Of a stretch of DNA of 64,000 bases, positions 22,943 to 31,415 are shown one piece after another (within the stretch, counting starts at the first letter, position 1; each line of letters begins with the position of its first letter). Source of the DNA: an uncultured Anaerotignum sp. (GTDB lineage: Bacteria > Bacillota > Clostridia > Lachnospirales > Anaerotignaceae); contig CAJTQX010000004.1 in assembly GCA_910578425.1 (NCBI GenBank), positions 1 through 64,000 of the forward strand. Direction: 5' to 3'. Below the pieces are notes generated by a model that did no database searches, was not told the DNA's origin, and saw only the letters and a program-made list of their open reading frames with translations. Both the position numbers and the translations under genes were made by a program.

Positions 22943-24334
22943 CTATTTCCCCAGGCAGAATTTTGTGAAAATCCTGTCTATGATTTCCTCATCGCTTGTG
23001 TCGCCGGTGATTTCGCCCAATGCAATGTTCGCATCCTGCAAATCCATAGAAATAAAATCCTCCGGCATACGGTTCTGTATGGTTTCCATACAGTGCGCCA
23101 AAGCGGTCTTTGCCCGCAGCAAAGCGTCCTTGTGGCGCGTATTCACCAGCAGGCTGTTTTCCTGCGCTGTGCCGTCCCCTTCCAGAAACATTTCCCTGAG
23201 GGTTTCCATCAGCCGCTCAAAGCCCTCATTGCGCTTTACGGAAATGGGAAGTATTCGTTTTCCCGGCACAAAACCCTCCAACTCTGTAATAGAAAGACGC
23301 TGTTCCAGATCCGTTTTATTCAGCAGGATAACCGTCTTTTTTTCACGGATAAAAGACAGAATTTCCCTGTCCTCATCTTCCAGAGGGCGGGAGGAATCCA
23401 GCATTAAAATAATAAGGTCGGCTGCTTCGGCATATGTGCGGGATTTTTCCACGCCAATGCGCTCCGCCGCGTCCGCCGTTTCGCGTATGCCTGCCGTATC
23501 CACGATTTTCACCGGAATCCCGCCGATGTTCAGGTATTCCTCCACAGTATCCCGCGTTGTGCCGGGTATGTCTGTCACGATTGCGCGGTCCTCCTCCAAA
23601 AGCCAGTTCAGCAGGGAGGATTTGCCAACATTTGGCTTGCCGATGATGACCGTCTGCACGCCCTCGCGAATGATCTTGCCGCGGTCGGCATTTTTCAGCA
23701 GATACTCCACGCGCGCCAAAAGCCTCTGCGTACCCTGCTCCATAGAGGAATATGTTTCTTCCTCAATATCATAATCGGGGTAATCAATAGCGGCCTCTAT
23801 GGCGGCGACCATATCGAGAATTTCCTCGCGCATTTCCCGAACAGCTTTTTTCAGCCGTCCTTCCAGCTGTCCAACGGCAGACTGACGGGAAAGCTCCGTT
23901 TTGGAATGAATCAAATCTATCACAGCCTCCGCCTGGGTCAAATCTATCCGGCCGTTTAAAAAGCTGCGTTTTGTAAATTCGCCCGGCTCGGCAAGGCGCG
24001 CGCCTGCCGCAAGCAGTGCCTCCAGCACGCAGCGCGTCACCAATGGCCCGCCATGGCAGTTGATTTCCACAATATCCTCTTTTGTATAAGTCTGCGGCGA
24101 TTTCATTACAGAAACGAGAACCTCGTCTATGATCTCGCCGTCTGCGCCGTTTATGATTTTGCCATAAGAAAGGGTATGGCTGGGCTTTTCGCTCAGGGGT
24201 TTTTTGCCCCGAAAGAGCGTATCCGCAAGGGCGATGCAGCCCGCGCCGCTCATGCGGACAATGCCGATGCCGCCTGTGCCAATGGGCGTGGATATGGCGG
24301 CAATGATGTCGTCCAATCTATTTTCGCGTTTCAT
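22943..24334 (-). CDS. mnmE: tRNA modification GTPase MnmE
   Basis: 463 residues. N-terminal folate-binding domain (about 1-120, STPIGTGGIGIVRMSG), helical domain, and an inserted G domain with GKPNVGKSSLLN, DIPGTTRDTVEE, DTAGIRETAD and NKTDL. The C-terminal FCLGK carries the conserved cysteine. With MnmG it makes the 5-carboxymethylaminomethyl group on U34 of several tRNAs. AGGAGGAAACA precedes the ATG. mnmG is not adjacent. A repeat copy lies in the 20-100 bases upstream. Confidence 0.97.
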   Translation of the reverse strand: MKRENRLDDIIAAISTPIGTGGIGIVRMSGAGCIALADTLFRGKKPLSEKPSHTLSYGKIINGADGEIIDEVLVSVMKSPQTYTKEDIVEINCHGGPLVTRCVLEALLAAGARLAEPGEFTKRSFLNGRIDLTQAEAVIDLIHSKTELSRQSAVGQLEGRLKKAVREMREEILDMVAAIEAAIDYPDYDIEEETYSSMEQGTQRLLARVEYLLKNADRGKIIREGVQTVIIGKPNVGKSSLLNWLLEEDRAIVTDIPGTTRDTVEEYLNIGGIPVKIVDTAGIRETADAAERIGVEKSRTYAEAADLIILMLDSSRPLEDEDREILSFIREKKTVILLNKTDLEQRLSITELEGFVPGKRILPISVKRNEGFERLMETLREMFLEGDGTAQENSLLVNTRHKDALLRAKTALAHCMETIQNRMPEDFISMDLQDANIALGEITGDTSDEEIIDRIFTKFCLGK

Positions 24335-24352
24335 TGTTTCCTCCTAAAATTG

Positions 24353-24428
24353 TGGGACGCTGTCCCACCCCCTGTTGGGGCATCATGCCCCAGACCCTGA
24401 TTTTCCGCAGCACATCCGTGCGGCGGGA
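24353..24428. repeat. Palindromic intergenic repeat, copy 3 (before mnmE)
   Basis: Partial copy: GGGACGCTGTCCC, GGGGCATCATGCCCC and CCGCAGCAC/GTGCGGCGG modules. It lies between the small RHH gene and mnmE, ending 19 bases before mnmE's ATG. Confidence 0.65.
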
Positions 24429-24437
24429 AAGCTTCTT

Positions 24438-24608
24438 TTATTCTTCCGGCAAGGATACAATATACTGTTCCAGTATAAATTCAATCTGCTTTGCCGTAGA
24501 GCGTTTATTTTTTTCCGCGTCAGCCCGTAATTTTTCCAGCAGCTCGGTATTGATGCGCATGGTAAAGCGCGTCTGGTCGTCCCTGGTGTAGGGGTCATTC
24601 TTTTTCAT
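24438..24608 (-). CDS. Small ribbon-helix-helix (Arc/MetJ-like) protein
   Basis: 56 residues: DDQTRFTMRINTELLEKLRA followed by AEKNKRSTAKQIEFILEQYI fits a beta strand and two helices of a ribbon-helix-helix DNA-binding protein. Such proteins bind DNA as dimers and often repress their own promoter or act as antitoxins, but no toxin gene is adjacent. AAGGAGG lies eight bases before the ATG. Palindromic sites just upstream (24634-24646 and around 24661-24677) may be its operator. Confidence 0.8.
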   Translation of the reverse strand: MKKNDPYTRDDQTRFTMRINTELLEKLRADAEKNKRSTAKQIEFILEQYIVSLPEE

Positions 24609-24945
24609 AATGGATACCTCCTTATTACGTCATTATGACGCCATACGCAAAAAAAGTAAAGTCACCATATTGACACCATAAAAACAGTCTGATATAATAA
24701 GAAATATTATTGGTGTCAATAAAATGTATTCCGGTGTTGCTTACCTTCTATGGGATTCCTTAGCAAAACCAGCAGTATTGGAAGATAGTCATATCAGAAA
24801 CTCATGGGCGTTGCCTAAGAAAATCTCTCTTTCGGCTTTCCGCAGCCAAATTGACAAGCTGGCAGAGCAGCCAAACGCCTAAATTGAATCTGCGTAATTT
24901 GAAAAAACCCGTTGTTTTTCGTAAACAACGGGTTTCAGCCATTTT
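24609..24945. other. Intergenic region with candidate RHH operators and a doubtful short frame
   Basis: CGTCATTATGACG (24634-24646) is a perfect palindrome, and GTCACCATATTGACACC (about 24661) and GGTGTCAAT (24713) repeat the GTCA/TGAC half-sites. On the minus strand TTGACA near 24717 could be a -35. A 53-codon frame at 24724-24882 has no ribosome site and no recognised relative. Confidence 0.45.
24902..24935 (-). terminator. jag terminator
   Basis: AAACCCGTTGTTT and AAACAACGGGTTT arms; T run on the minus strand, 10 bases beyond the jag stop. Confidence 0.9.
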
Positions 24946-25605
24946 TCAGCTTCTTTCTCTTTCCTTATCTCTGTCCCTGTCGCGCTCTCTTTTCAGTGTG
25001 ATTACGACATTACGGTAAGGCTCTTCGCCCTCGCTGTATGTGGTGACATAGCGGTCATTCTGAAGGGCGGAATGTATAATTCTTCTTTCGTAGGGATTCA
25101 TAGGCTCCAGCACGACATTCCTGCGGGTATGCTTTACCTTCTTTGCAAGGTTGAACGCAAGGCTTTCCAGCGTTTCCCTTCTGCGCTGGCGGTAATTCTC
25201 CGTATCCAACATGACACTGATATAATACGGGCTTTTCTTATTTACCACAAGGTTCACCAGATACTGCAAAGCATCCAGCGTCTGCCCTCTTTTGCCAATC
25301 AGAATACCCATATCATCGCCGGTCAGCTCTACAAAAAGGTGCTTGTCCTTCAATTCCGCCTTGATTTTTACAATCAGCCCCATTGTCAGGAAAATTTCAC
25401 GCAGAAAGCTTTCGGCTTCACGTTCCGGCTGAAAGTTCTTTTTCACCAGCACAACAGCATCTTTCCCGCCAAACATTCCAAGAAAGCCTTTTGTGCCTTC
25501 GTCAATCACAGTAATATCTGCTTCCTCACGGGAAACGCCCAGCTCAGCCAACGCCGCCGCAATGGCTTCTTCAACGGTTTTCGCGGTTTTTCTGATCTCA
25601 TCCAT
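24946..25605 (-). CDS. jag: Jag/KhpB RNA-binding protein (SpoIIIJ-associated)
   Basis: 219 residues: N-terminal Jag-N domain (about 1-50, EEAIAAALAELG...KGFLGMFG), a KH domain (about 75-150, ILIGKRGQTLDALQYLVNLVVN) and an R3H domain (about 155-210, MNPYERRIIHSALQ). It ends in an Arg/Asp/Glu-rich tail (RDRDRDKERERS). KhpB proteins bind RNA with KhpA and influence cell division and wall synthesis. Its start overlaps the yidC stop by eight bases. AGGAGG lies nine bases upstream. Confidence 0.95.
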   Translation of the reverse strand: MDEIRKTAKTVEEAIAAALAELGVSREEADITVIDEGTKGFLGMFGGKDAVVLVKKNFQPEREAESFLREIFLTMGLIVKIKAELKDKHLFVELTGDDMGILIGKRGQTLDALQYLVNLVVNKKSPYYISVMLDTENYRQRRRETLESLAFNLAKKVKHTRRNVVLEPMNPYERRIIHSALQNDRYVTTYSEGEEPYRNVVITLKRERDRDRDKERERS

Positions 25606-26650
25606 TCTGTTGTGCCTCCTCTTCAAATTTCTTCTTGAAATGCTTTTGCAGGACAACCTGCTGCAAAATACCGAAAATGTTGCTGACTGTCCAGTACAGA
25701 CCAAGGCCGGCAGGCATACCAATTGCAAAAACGCCCATCATGACCGGCATAACATAAAGCATAGACTTCGTCATTGCTGCCGCAGGATTGTTCGGATCAT
25801 TCTGCGCCGGATTCATGAGCATCATTATCTTAGACTGGACGTATGTAGAAAGCCCAGCTACGATGGGGATGATAATGCCGGGGAAGGAAAGCCCCGCCTT
25901 TGCAACCAGCGGAATGGTCAGGAACGTTTCAATATTATTTTTTGTTGTCAGAAGGGGAACCAGCGCGCTGCCATCACTGCCCAGTGCGTTTACGATATTC
26001 GTCCAACTGTCCGCTTTCAGGTAATTTACAAGCAGGACCACTTCGTTTGTCGCATTCATATCCAGACCGTCTTTAATAATCTCGATATTTTTATACTCGT
26101 CCACAAATGCCTGCGCATAGGGCTGGAACGCTTCCAGACGCAGCTCCTTAGGGATACTGATAATCGCGTTAGCGATATCGGTATAATTCTGGCCAATCGC
26201 GTCTACATAAACGTAGGCATTCTGGAACAAATAAAACAGCGCGTACAGGATAGGCAACTGTATCAGCATCGGCAGGCAGCCGCTCACCATGCTGATGCCG
26301 TTTGTTTTCTGGAACTCCTGCATTTCAAACGCCATGCGCTGCTGAGAAATCTGGTCCGTTTTGCCTTCGTATTTTTTTCTGATTTTATTCAGCTCCGGCT
26401 GGAGCATTTGCATTTTGAAAGATGATTTCTGCTGTTTCACCATCAGCGGGAACAGTATCAGCTTTACGACCAACGTAAAAATAATGATTGCCAGACCGAG
26501 CGTTCCTGCGTTCGTATTGCTGTGCAGCAAATCAAACAGCATATTATAGAACCTGCCGAGGATAGCGGCAACAGGACCGACAATTTTCCCCGGCTCTCTG
26601 ACAGACGGAAGCGCGTCCAGCGCGAATTGACTCAAAAAATAGGGATTCAA
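25598..26650 (-). CDS. yidC: Membrane protein insertase YidC/SpoIIIJ
   Basis: 350 residues. Core YidC/Oxa1 helices: GLAIIIFTLVVKLILFPLMVKQQKS contains the hydrophilic-groove lysine, MPVMMGVFAIGMPAGLGLYWTVSNIFG is the last pair. It inserts proteins into the membrane alone or with SecYEG; the sporulation orthologue is SpoIIIJ. Unlike most Firmicute YidCs I see no lipobox. The start is TTG with AAGGAGG nine bases upstream; an out-of-frame ATG-CTT-TGA lies between. The region around residues 150-240 is longer than usual. Confidence 0.95.
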   Translation of the reverse strand: MNPYFLSQFALDALPSVREPGKIVGPVAAILGRFYNMLFDLLHSNTNAGTLGLAIIIFTLVVKLILFPLMVKQQKSSFKMQMLQPELNKIRKKYEGKTDQISQQRMAFEMQEFQKTNGISMVSGCLPMLIQLPILYALFYLFQNAYVYVDAIGQNYTDIANAIISIPKELRLEAFQPYAQAFVDEYKNIEIIKDGLDMNATNEVVLLVNYLKADSWTNIVNALGSDGSALVPLLTTKNNIETFLTIPLVAKAGLSFPGIIIPIVAGLSTYVQSKIMMLMNPAQNDPNNPAAAMTKSMLYVMPVMMGVFAIGMPAGLGLYWTVSNIFGILQQVVLQKHFKKKFEEEAQQNG

Positions 26651-26690
26651 AGCATTTTTCCTCCTTAAACACAGACATTGGAAATTTTTG

Positions 26691-26806
26691 CGGGAATGTC
26701 CCGCGTTGAAAAGATGCGGGGCCCTGCCCCGTACCCCGCAAGCCCTTTGAAAAGGGCTTGACCCTAAACTTTATTACCAGACGCATATACATGCGTCTGG
26801 GAGATA
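26691..26806. repeat. Palindromic intergenic repeat, copy 4 (before yidC)
   Basis: GGGAATGTCCC, GATGCGGGGCCCTGCCCCG, AGCCCTTTGAAAAGGGCT, TTGACCCTAAACTTT and the centre CCAGACGCAT/ATGCGTCTGG. It ends 30 bases from the yidD stop and lies 40 bases upstream of yidC. Confidence 0.7.
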
Positions 26807-26838
26807 AGCAATACAGTTTTTCCCTTGCCTCTGTCATT

Positions 26839-27051
26839 TCACGGCACAGGGTCATACCCGCCCTTATGGAAAGGGTGGCATTTCAAAATCCGCCGCACTG
26901 CCAGATAAAGCCCTTTTACCGCGCCATAGCGGCTGATGGCTATATAGGCATACTGCGAGCAGGTTGGTGTAAACCTGCAATGTGCCCCGATATAGGGCGA
27001 TATTGCCAACTGATAAAAACGAATCAGCATCAGAAACAGTTTCCCGCACAT
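26839..27051 (-). CDS. yidD: Membrane protein insertion efficiency factor YidD
   Basis: 70 residues with FYQLAISPYIGAHCRFTPTCSQYAYIAISRYGAVKG and KCHPFHKGGYDPVP in pattern, the hallmark of the YidD (DUF37, 'haemolytic factor') family. It is a small amphipathic inner-membrane-associated protein that helps YidC-dependent insertion. It lies 19 bases after rnpA in the classic rnpA-yidD-yidC order. Confidence 0.95.
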   Translation of the reverse strand: MCGKLFLMLIRFYQLAISPYIGAHCRFTPTCSQYAYIAISRYGAVKGLYLAVRRILKCHPFHKGGYDPVP

Positions 27052-27070
27052 ATTCCCGCCTCCTCAAAAA

Positions 27071-27436
27071 TCAACTGTCAGCGTTCTTTTTTTCCAATGA
27101 AGAAAGCAGAAGCTGCTGTTTCTTAAAGAGATGGCGCAAAGAGCCGGAAATTTGATGGTAACCAGCGTCAGCGGCATTGACCCGCGCGATCACGACAAAG
27201 TCATACCCCAGCTTCAGCTCGTCCTCCATCAGGCGGTAGCTTTCGCGTATCAGCCTTGTGACATGAGAACGCACCACACTCTTGCCAACTTTTTTGCTGA
27301 CGGAAATCCCAAGACGGTTTGCCTGCGTACCATTTTTCACCAGATACAGCACCAGATGCCGGTTCGCCATAGACTTCCCTCTATTATATACATAACGGAA
27401 CTGATAATTTTTTTTCAGGGATTCCGTGTGTTTCAT
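27071..27436 (-). CDS. rnpA: Ribonuclease P protein component
   Basis: 121 residues. ESLKKNYQFRYVYNRGKS and LGISVSKKVGKSVVRSHVTRLIRESYR (the RNR-like signature region) define the basic RNase P protein, which helps the RNA subunit mature tRNA 5' ends. The normally tight rpmH-rnpA junction is here opened to about 260 bases by a repeat copy. Confidence 0.96.
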   Translation of the reverse strand: MKHTESLKKNYQFRYVYNRGKSMANRHLVLYLVKNGTQANRLGISVSKKVGKSVVRSHVTRLIRESYRLMEDELKLGYDFVVIARVNAADAGYHQISGSLRHLFKKQQLLLSSLEKKNADS

Positions 27437-27467
27437 TTCTCGTTCTCCTCTGTTTCAGACCTTTTCA

Positions 27468-27605
27468 GACCTTGGGGGCTCTGCCCCAATACCCTGCAAA
27501 AGACTTGACCCCAAACTTTATATACCGCCGCACATCGTGCGGCGGAAAAAAGGGTCAAGGCATGAAATCCCTTGCGGGGGCAGGGGCAGAGCCCCTGGAA
27601 TCTTT
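27468..27605. repeat. Palindromic intergenic repeat, copy 5 (rpmH-rnpA gap), near complete
   Basis: Nearly full unit: left arm GACCTTGGGGGCTCTGCCCC, TTGACCCCAAACTTTATA, centre CCGCCGCAC/GTGCGGCGG, then GGGTCAAGG, GAAATCCCTTGCGGGGGC and GGGGCAGAGCCCC. Good reference copy for the family. It separates rpmH from rnpA. Confidence 0.8.
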
Positions 27606-27697
27606 TTACCCATACGAACAAAAGGCCACAATCTGCGGCCTTAGTATACGTTTTGGTTATGAAAAAATGACGCGAAAACGCATAGCCCTGCGCCTTT

Positions 27698-27832
27698 TTA
27701 CGCGGATAATACTTTTCTGCCTTTTCTTCTTCTTGCAGCAAGCACCTTTCTGCCGTTTGCAGTTCTCATTCTCTTACGGAAACCATGTTCTCTGCTTCTC
27801 TGCCTTTTCTTAGGCTGGAATGTCATTTTCAT
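27698..27832 (-). CDS. rpmH: 50S ribosomal protein L34
   Basis: 44 residues, MKMTFQPKKRQRSREHGF followed by RKRMRTANGRKVLAARRRKGR, the invariant L34 pattern. The start has AGGAGG ten bases upstream; the longer open frame lacks any site. The first gene of the leftward rpmH-rnpA-yidD-yidC-jag set, divergent from dnaA. Confidence 0.98.
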   Translation of the reverse strand: MKMTFQPKKRQRSREHGFRKRMRTANGRKVLAARRRKGRKVLSA

Positions 27833-27892
27833 TGGTATTGCACCTCCTTTTTTCAAGCAATGTTTTGCCGCTCTTGTATGAGCACTGCCACT

Positions 27893-27921
27893 ATTATAGT
27901 AAAAAAGGCGCAAGCCGTCAA
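27893..27921 (-). promoter_or_regulatory. rpmH promoter
   Basis: On the minus strand TTGACG and TATAAT with a 17-base spacer, about 60 bases before the rpmH start. Confidence 0.85.
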
Positions 27922-28107
27922 GAAAAAAATGATTCAAACTCCAACAGGCACGCCATTTTTCTTTATTTCGCAATTCCCAAAAAAAACTTTTCCACAGAAA
28001 ATGTGGATATTTAGACTTTTTGAGATTTTTTTTCCCATATGTTGTAGAAAAAGCAGCAAAACTGCCTTTTCACAGATGTCCGGCAAATTTTTCGGCACAG
28101 TTTTTCA

Positions 28108-28136
28108 TTGCGCCTGTGGATAACTTTTGATATACT
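28108..28136 (+). promoter_or_regulatory. Candidate dnaA promoter with DnaA box in the spacer
   Basis: TTGCGC and TATACT separated by 17 bases. The perfect DnaA box at 28115-28123 lies between them, an arrangement fit for autorepression. The leader to dnaA would be about 330 bases. Confidence 0.55.
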
Positions 28137-28438
28137 GTTAAAAACGGGGAGCTGATTATGCTCCCCATATTCCACAGGTTCACACGCTTTGTGCATTATG
28201 TTATCCACAAGCTGTTGATAAACCTGTGTATAACTTTCTAAAGCTGTGTAAAAGATTGTTGACTTTTTCTTCCCGGAAAAAGTTTTGCCGAGAGTACGCA
28301 AAGGGTTTTTCACCATTGGATACTGTTGAAAAGCTGTTTTCCCCAGCCTGTGCATAAACAGGACGACTTCTCGGGAAGGCAACTTATTTCCACAGTAATA
28401 TCCCAGCATTTTGTGTATAGGGCAGCCATTTATCCACA
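28115..28438. other. oriC: oriC, upstream DnaA-box region (between rpmH and dnaA)
   Basis: Perfect DnaA boxes at 28115-28123 (minus), 28201-28209 (plus) and 28430-28438 (plus). Single-mismatch boxes at 28213 (TGTTGATAA), 28225 (TGTGTATAA) and 28349 (TGTGCATAA). This corresponds to the incAB side of the bipartite Bacillus origin. No gene lies in 27833-28469. Confidence 0.85.
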
Positions 28439-28469
28439 AAATCTATTCGCAAACAAAGGAGGAAAACGC

Positions 28470-29792
28470 ATGGAACAAATCAGCCGAATCTGGGAAGAAA
28501 CTTTGAAACTCATTGAAGAAGAAGTATCTACAGTCAGTTTTGAAACGTGGATACAGCCTATTATCCCCTGCGGGATAGAGGGGGACCGCCTGTATTTGCA
28601 GGTAGAAAACGAATTTTATCGGGAAATGCTGGAAAAACGGAACCTGACGCTTATCCGAAATGCTGTGAAACAGGCGGCTCACCGAGAATATGAGATTGTA
28701 ATACTGACGGAGGAAGAGAAATTCTCGAAGCCTGTTCCGACAGAGCAGAAAACCGAAAATAATCTTGTCCGAAATCTGAATCCGAAATATGTTTTTGACT
28801 CGTTTGTCGTCGGCAACAGCAACCGCATGGCACATGCGGCGTCCCTTGCCGTTGCCGAAGCCCCCGCGCAGGCATATAACCCGCTTTTTTTATACGGAAA
28901 TTCCGGCCTTGGAAAAACGCATCTGATGCATTCTATCGCGCATTTTATTTTGGATAAAAAACCGGATGCAAAGGTGCTTTATGTCACCAGCGAAACCTTT
29001 ACGAATGAACTGATTAACTCCATCCAGAACAATAAAAATGAAGAATTCCGCAATAAATATCGGAATATCGACGTTCTGCTGATTGACGATATTCAGTTTA
29101 TATCCAAAAAGGAAGGGACGCAGGAAGAATTTTTCCATACATTCAACGCACTGCATGAGTCGAATAAACAGATTATCATTTCATCCGACCGACCGCCGAA
29201 GGAAATTAAAACGCTGGAGGACAGGCTGCGGAACCGTTTTGAATGGGGGCTGATCGCGGATATTCAACCGCCGGATTATGAGACAAGAAACGCAATACTG
29301 CGGAAAAAAGCAGAACGTGACAACCTTGAAGTGCCAAACGATGTAATGGCATATATCGCGAAAAATATTGTATCCAATATCAGAGAACTGGAAGGCGCGC
29401 TGAACCGAATTGTCGCATATGCAAAGCTGACGAATCAGGATATTTCCATCGCGCTGGCTGAAAATTCTCTAAAGGATATTTTCAGTGAAAACGCGTCCGC
29501 GCCGCTGACAACAGAGCTGATACAGGAGATTGTCGCGAACCATTTCAATATCCGTGTGGAAGACATACAGGGGAGCAAAAAGCCGAAGAATATCGCATTC
29601 CCGCGGCAGATTTCGATGTATCTCTGCCGGAAGCTGCTGGATATTTCGCTGCCGAAGATTGGCGAGAGCTTTGGCGGACGCGACCACACCACGGTTATTC
29701 ACGCGATATCGAAAATAGAGAAGCAGATGGAGGCTGACCCCGCTTTGCAAAAGACGCTTTTACAACTGGAAAAAGAAATCAAAGGGCAGTAA
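28470..29792 (+). CDS. dnaA: Chromosomal replication initiator DnaA
   Basis: 440 residues. Domain I (about 1-85, SFETWIQPI), a short linker, the AAA+ domain III with GNSGLGKTH (Walker A) and VLLIDDIQF (Walker B), and domain IV with the DnaA-box-binding signature FGGRDHTTVIHAISKIE. It binds DnaA boxes and opens the origin. AAAGGAGG lies nine bases before the ATG; the upstream open frame lacks a site. The linker (domain II, about 85-105) is short. Confidence 0.99.
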   Translation: MEQISRIWEETLKLIEEEVSTVSFETWIQPIIPCGIEGDRLYLQVENEFYREMLEKRNLTLIRNAVKQAAHREYEIVILTEEEKFSKPVPTEQKTENNLVRNLNPKYVFDSFVVGNSNRMAHAASLAVAEAPAQAYNPLFLYGNSGLGKTHLMHSIAHFILDKKPDAKVLYVTSETFTNELINSIQNNKNEEFRNKYRNIDVLLIDDIQFISKKEGTQEEFFHTFNALHESNKQIIISSDRPPKEIKTLEDRLRNRFEWGLIADIQPPDYETRNAILRKKAERDNLEVPNDVMAYIAKNIVSNIRELEGALNRIVAYAKLTNQDISIALAENSLKDIFSENASAPLTTELIQEIVANHFNIRVEDIQGSKKPKNIAFPRQISMYLCRKLLDISLPKIGESFGGRDHTTVIHAISKIEKQMEADPALQKTLLQLEKEIKGQ

Positions 29793-29814
29793 AAGGCTTG
29801 AAAACATTGGGGAA

Positions 29815-30009
29815 GATCCTGGGGCTCTGCCCCAAACCCCGCAAGGGATTTCATCCCTTGACCCTTTTTCCGCAAAACATAGTTTTGCGGGACGGAAATA
29901 AAAGGATTTTTCTGTACTTCAAGCCTCGGAAAACGCAGTTTTCCGCAGTAGAGTTTAGGGTCAAGCCCTTTTCAAAGGGCTTGCAGGGTGCGGGACAGCG
30001 TCCCGCAGT
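29815..30009. repeat. Palindromic intergenic repeat, copy 6 (dnaA-dnaN gap)
   Basis: CCTGGGGCTCTGCCCCAAAC, GCAAGGGATTTCATCCCTTG, a CGCAAAACATAGTTTTGCG centre, then TAGGGTCAAGCCC, TTTTCAAAGGGCTTGCAGGG and GGGACAGCGTCCC. It lies between the dnaA stop and the downstream DnaA boxes. Confidence 0.75.
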
Positions 30010-30058
30010 CTTTCCTCTTTAACCTGTGTAAAAGCTGTGGGAAAGGCTCTGGAAAATT

Positions 30059-30240
30059 TGTGGATAAATGAGATGGAGTTTGAGAGAATGTGGAAAACGT
30101 GGAAAAGACTGATGGTTCCCGGAAATTGTCCACATACTTCTCCCTGTCAGGATTTCCCATAAAACCAACGCGGAATTATGTTTTCCACAAATCCACACCG
30201 CCTACTACTGCTACTGCGAATCTACTATTATTTATTTCTT
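30059..30240 (+). other. oriC: oriC, downstream DnaA boxes and DnaA-trio unwinding element
   Basis: Perfect box at 30059-30067, TTGTCCACA at 30126, then overlapping TTTTCCACA (30181) and AAATCCACA (30189). These are followed by GC-rich CCGCC and TACTACTGCTACTGC (30203-30217), repeats whose complement reads 3'-GAT, then AT-rich sequence. This box/GC/trio order matches the basal unwinding system of B. subtilis between dnaA and dnaN. Confidence 0.82.
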
Positions 30241-30296
30241 TACACTGTGCACAGGTGAATGCCTGTGTAAAAATAAACAAAGGAGTTGTGAACAGC

Positions 30297-31400
30297 ATGA
30301 AGCTGACCTGTAATAAAGATACCCTCTTACAATATATCAATATTGTGAATAAAGCCGTTTCCAGCCGGACTACTCTCCCGATTCTGGAATGTATCCTGCT
30401 GACGGCCAACAACAAAGGCTTTATATTAACAGCCAACGATCTGGAAATTGGCATCCGTACCGCGCCGATTGAGGCCGAAATTATGGAAATGGGCGAAATT
30501 GCTATTGAGGCACGCATATTTAACGATATCATTCGCAGACTGAACGGCGAAACCGTTACGATGGAAACAGATGAGAACAACGCCGTTCGTATCGTCAGCG
30601 GAACATCAAGGTTCCAAATTATGGGGCAGAACGCAGATGATTTCCCTGAGCTGCCGGAAGTAGAACAGGAGAACACATATTCTATGCATCAGGTGAAACT
30701 GCGCGATATGATCCGCCAGACAATTTTTTCCATTGCACAGGATGACTCTAAGCCTGTTTTGACAGGCGAATTACTGGAGCTGCGGGAAGGTACCGTAAAT
30801 ATTGTTTCTGTGGACGGCTATCGTATTTCCTTCCGCAAAAATCCCCTTTTGCAGAGCAGCGGGGAAACAGAGGTTGTTGTACCGGGGAAAACGCTGGGTG
30901 AACTGAATAAAATTCTTTCTCAGGAGGAAGAGGATATGGTTTCCATCTGCCTGACAGAGCGTCATATTTTATTCGACCTCGGAACGGCTGTAATGGTTTC
31001 CAGATTGATTGAGGGGGATTTTATCCGCTATGCGCAGAGCTTTTCGGATGATTATAAGACGGAGGTTCTGATAAGCAGAACGGAACTGATACAGGCGTTG
31101 GAGCGCGCTTCTCTTGTATCGCGGGATAATAGAAAAACTCCTGTTCGTATTGAGATTGGCGCGAACAAGCTGGATATTACCGCAAGGAGCGATATGGGAA
31201 CGGCACACGAGGAAATCGGCGCGGAGATTGACGGGGACGGGCTGACAATTGCTTTCAACCCCAGATACCTCATTGAGGCTTTGCGCTCTATCGAGGATGA
31301 ACAGGTTCGGATACATTTTATGGCGTCTCTCAGCCCCTGCACGCTGCTGCCAGTGGAAGGGGACAGCTTTAAGTACCTGATACTGCCGCTGCGTATGTAA
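30297..31400 (+). CDS. dnaN: DNA polymerase III sliding clamp (beta subunit)
   Basis: 367 residues in three similar domains, starting MKLTCNKDTLLQYINIVNKA and ending YLILPLRM, the conserved clamp C-terminus. It forms the ring that tethers polymerase to DNA. The ATG has AAGGAG 11 bases upstream; a nearer GTG would sit only two bases from it. The gap from dnaA is unusually long (504 bases) because it holds a repeat copy and the unwinding element. Confidence 0.98.
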   Translation: MKLTCNKDTLLQYINIVNKAVSSRTTLPILECILLTANNKGFILTANDLEIGIRTAPIEAEIMEMGEIAIEARIFNDIIRRLNGETVTMETDENNAVRIVSGTSRFQIMGQNADDFPELPEVEQENTYSMHQVKLRDMIRQTIFSIAQDDSKPVLTGELLELREGTVNIVSVDGYRISFRKNPLLQSSGETEVVVPGKTLGELNKILSQEEEDMVSICLTERHILFDLGTAVMVSRLIEGDFIRYAQSFSDDYKTEVLISRTELIQALERASLVSRDNRKTPVRIEIGANKLDITARSDMGTAHEEIGAEIDGDGLTIAFNPRYLIEALRSIEDEQVRIHFMASLSPCTLLPVEGDSFKYLILPLRM

Positions 31401-31415
31401 AAGAGGTGGGCACTT

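Noticed and set aside
24724..24882. 53-codon frame in the jag-RHH gap
   Set aside because: No ribosome site and no recognisable relative; mentioned only in the region note.
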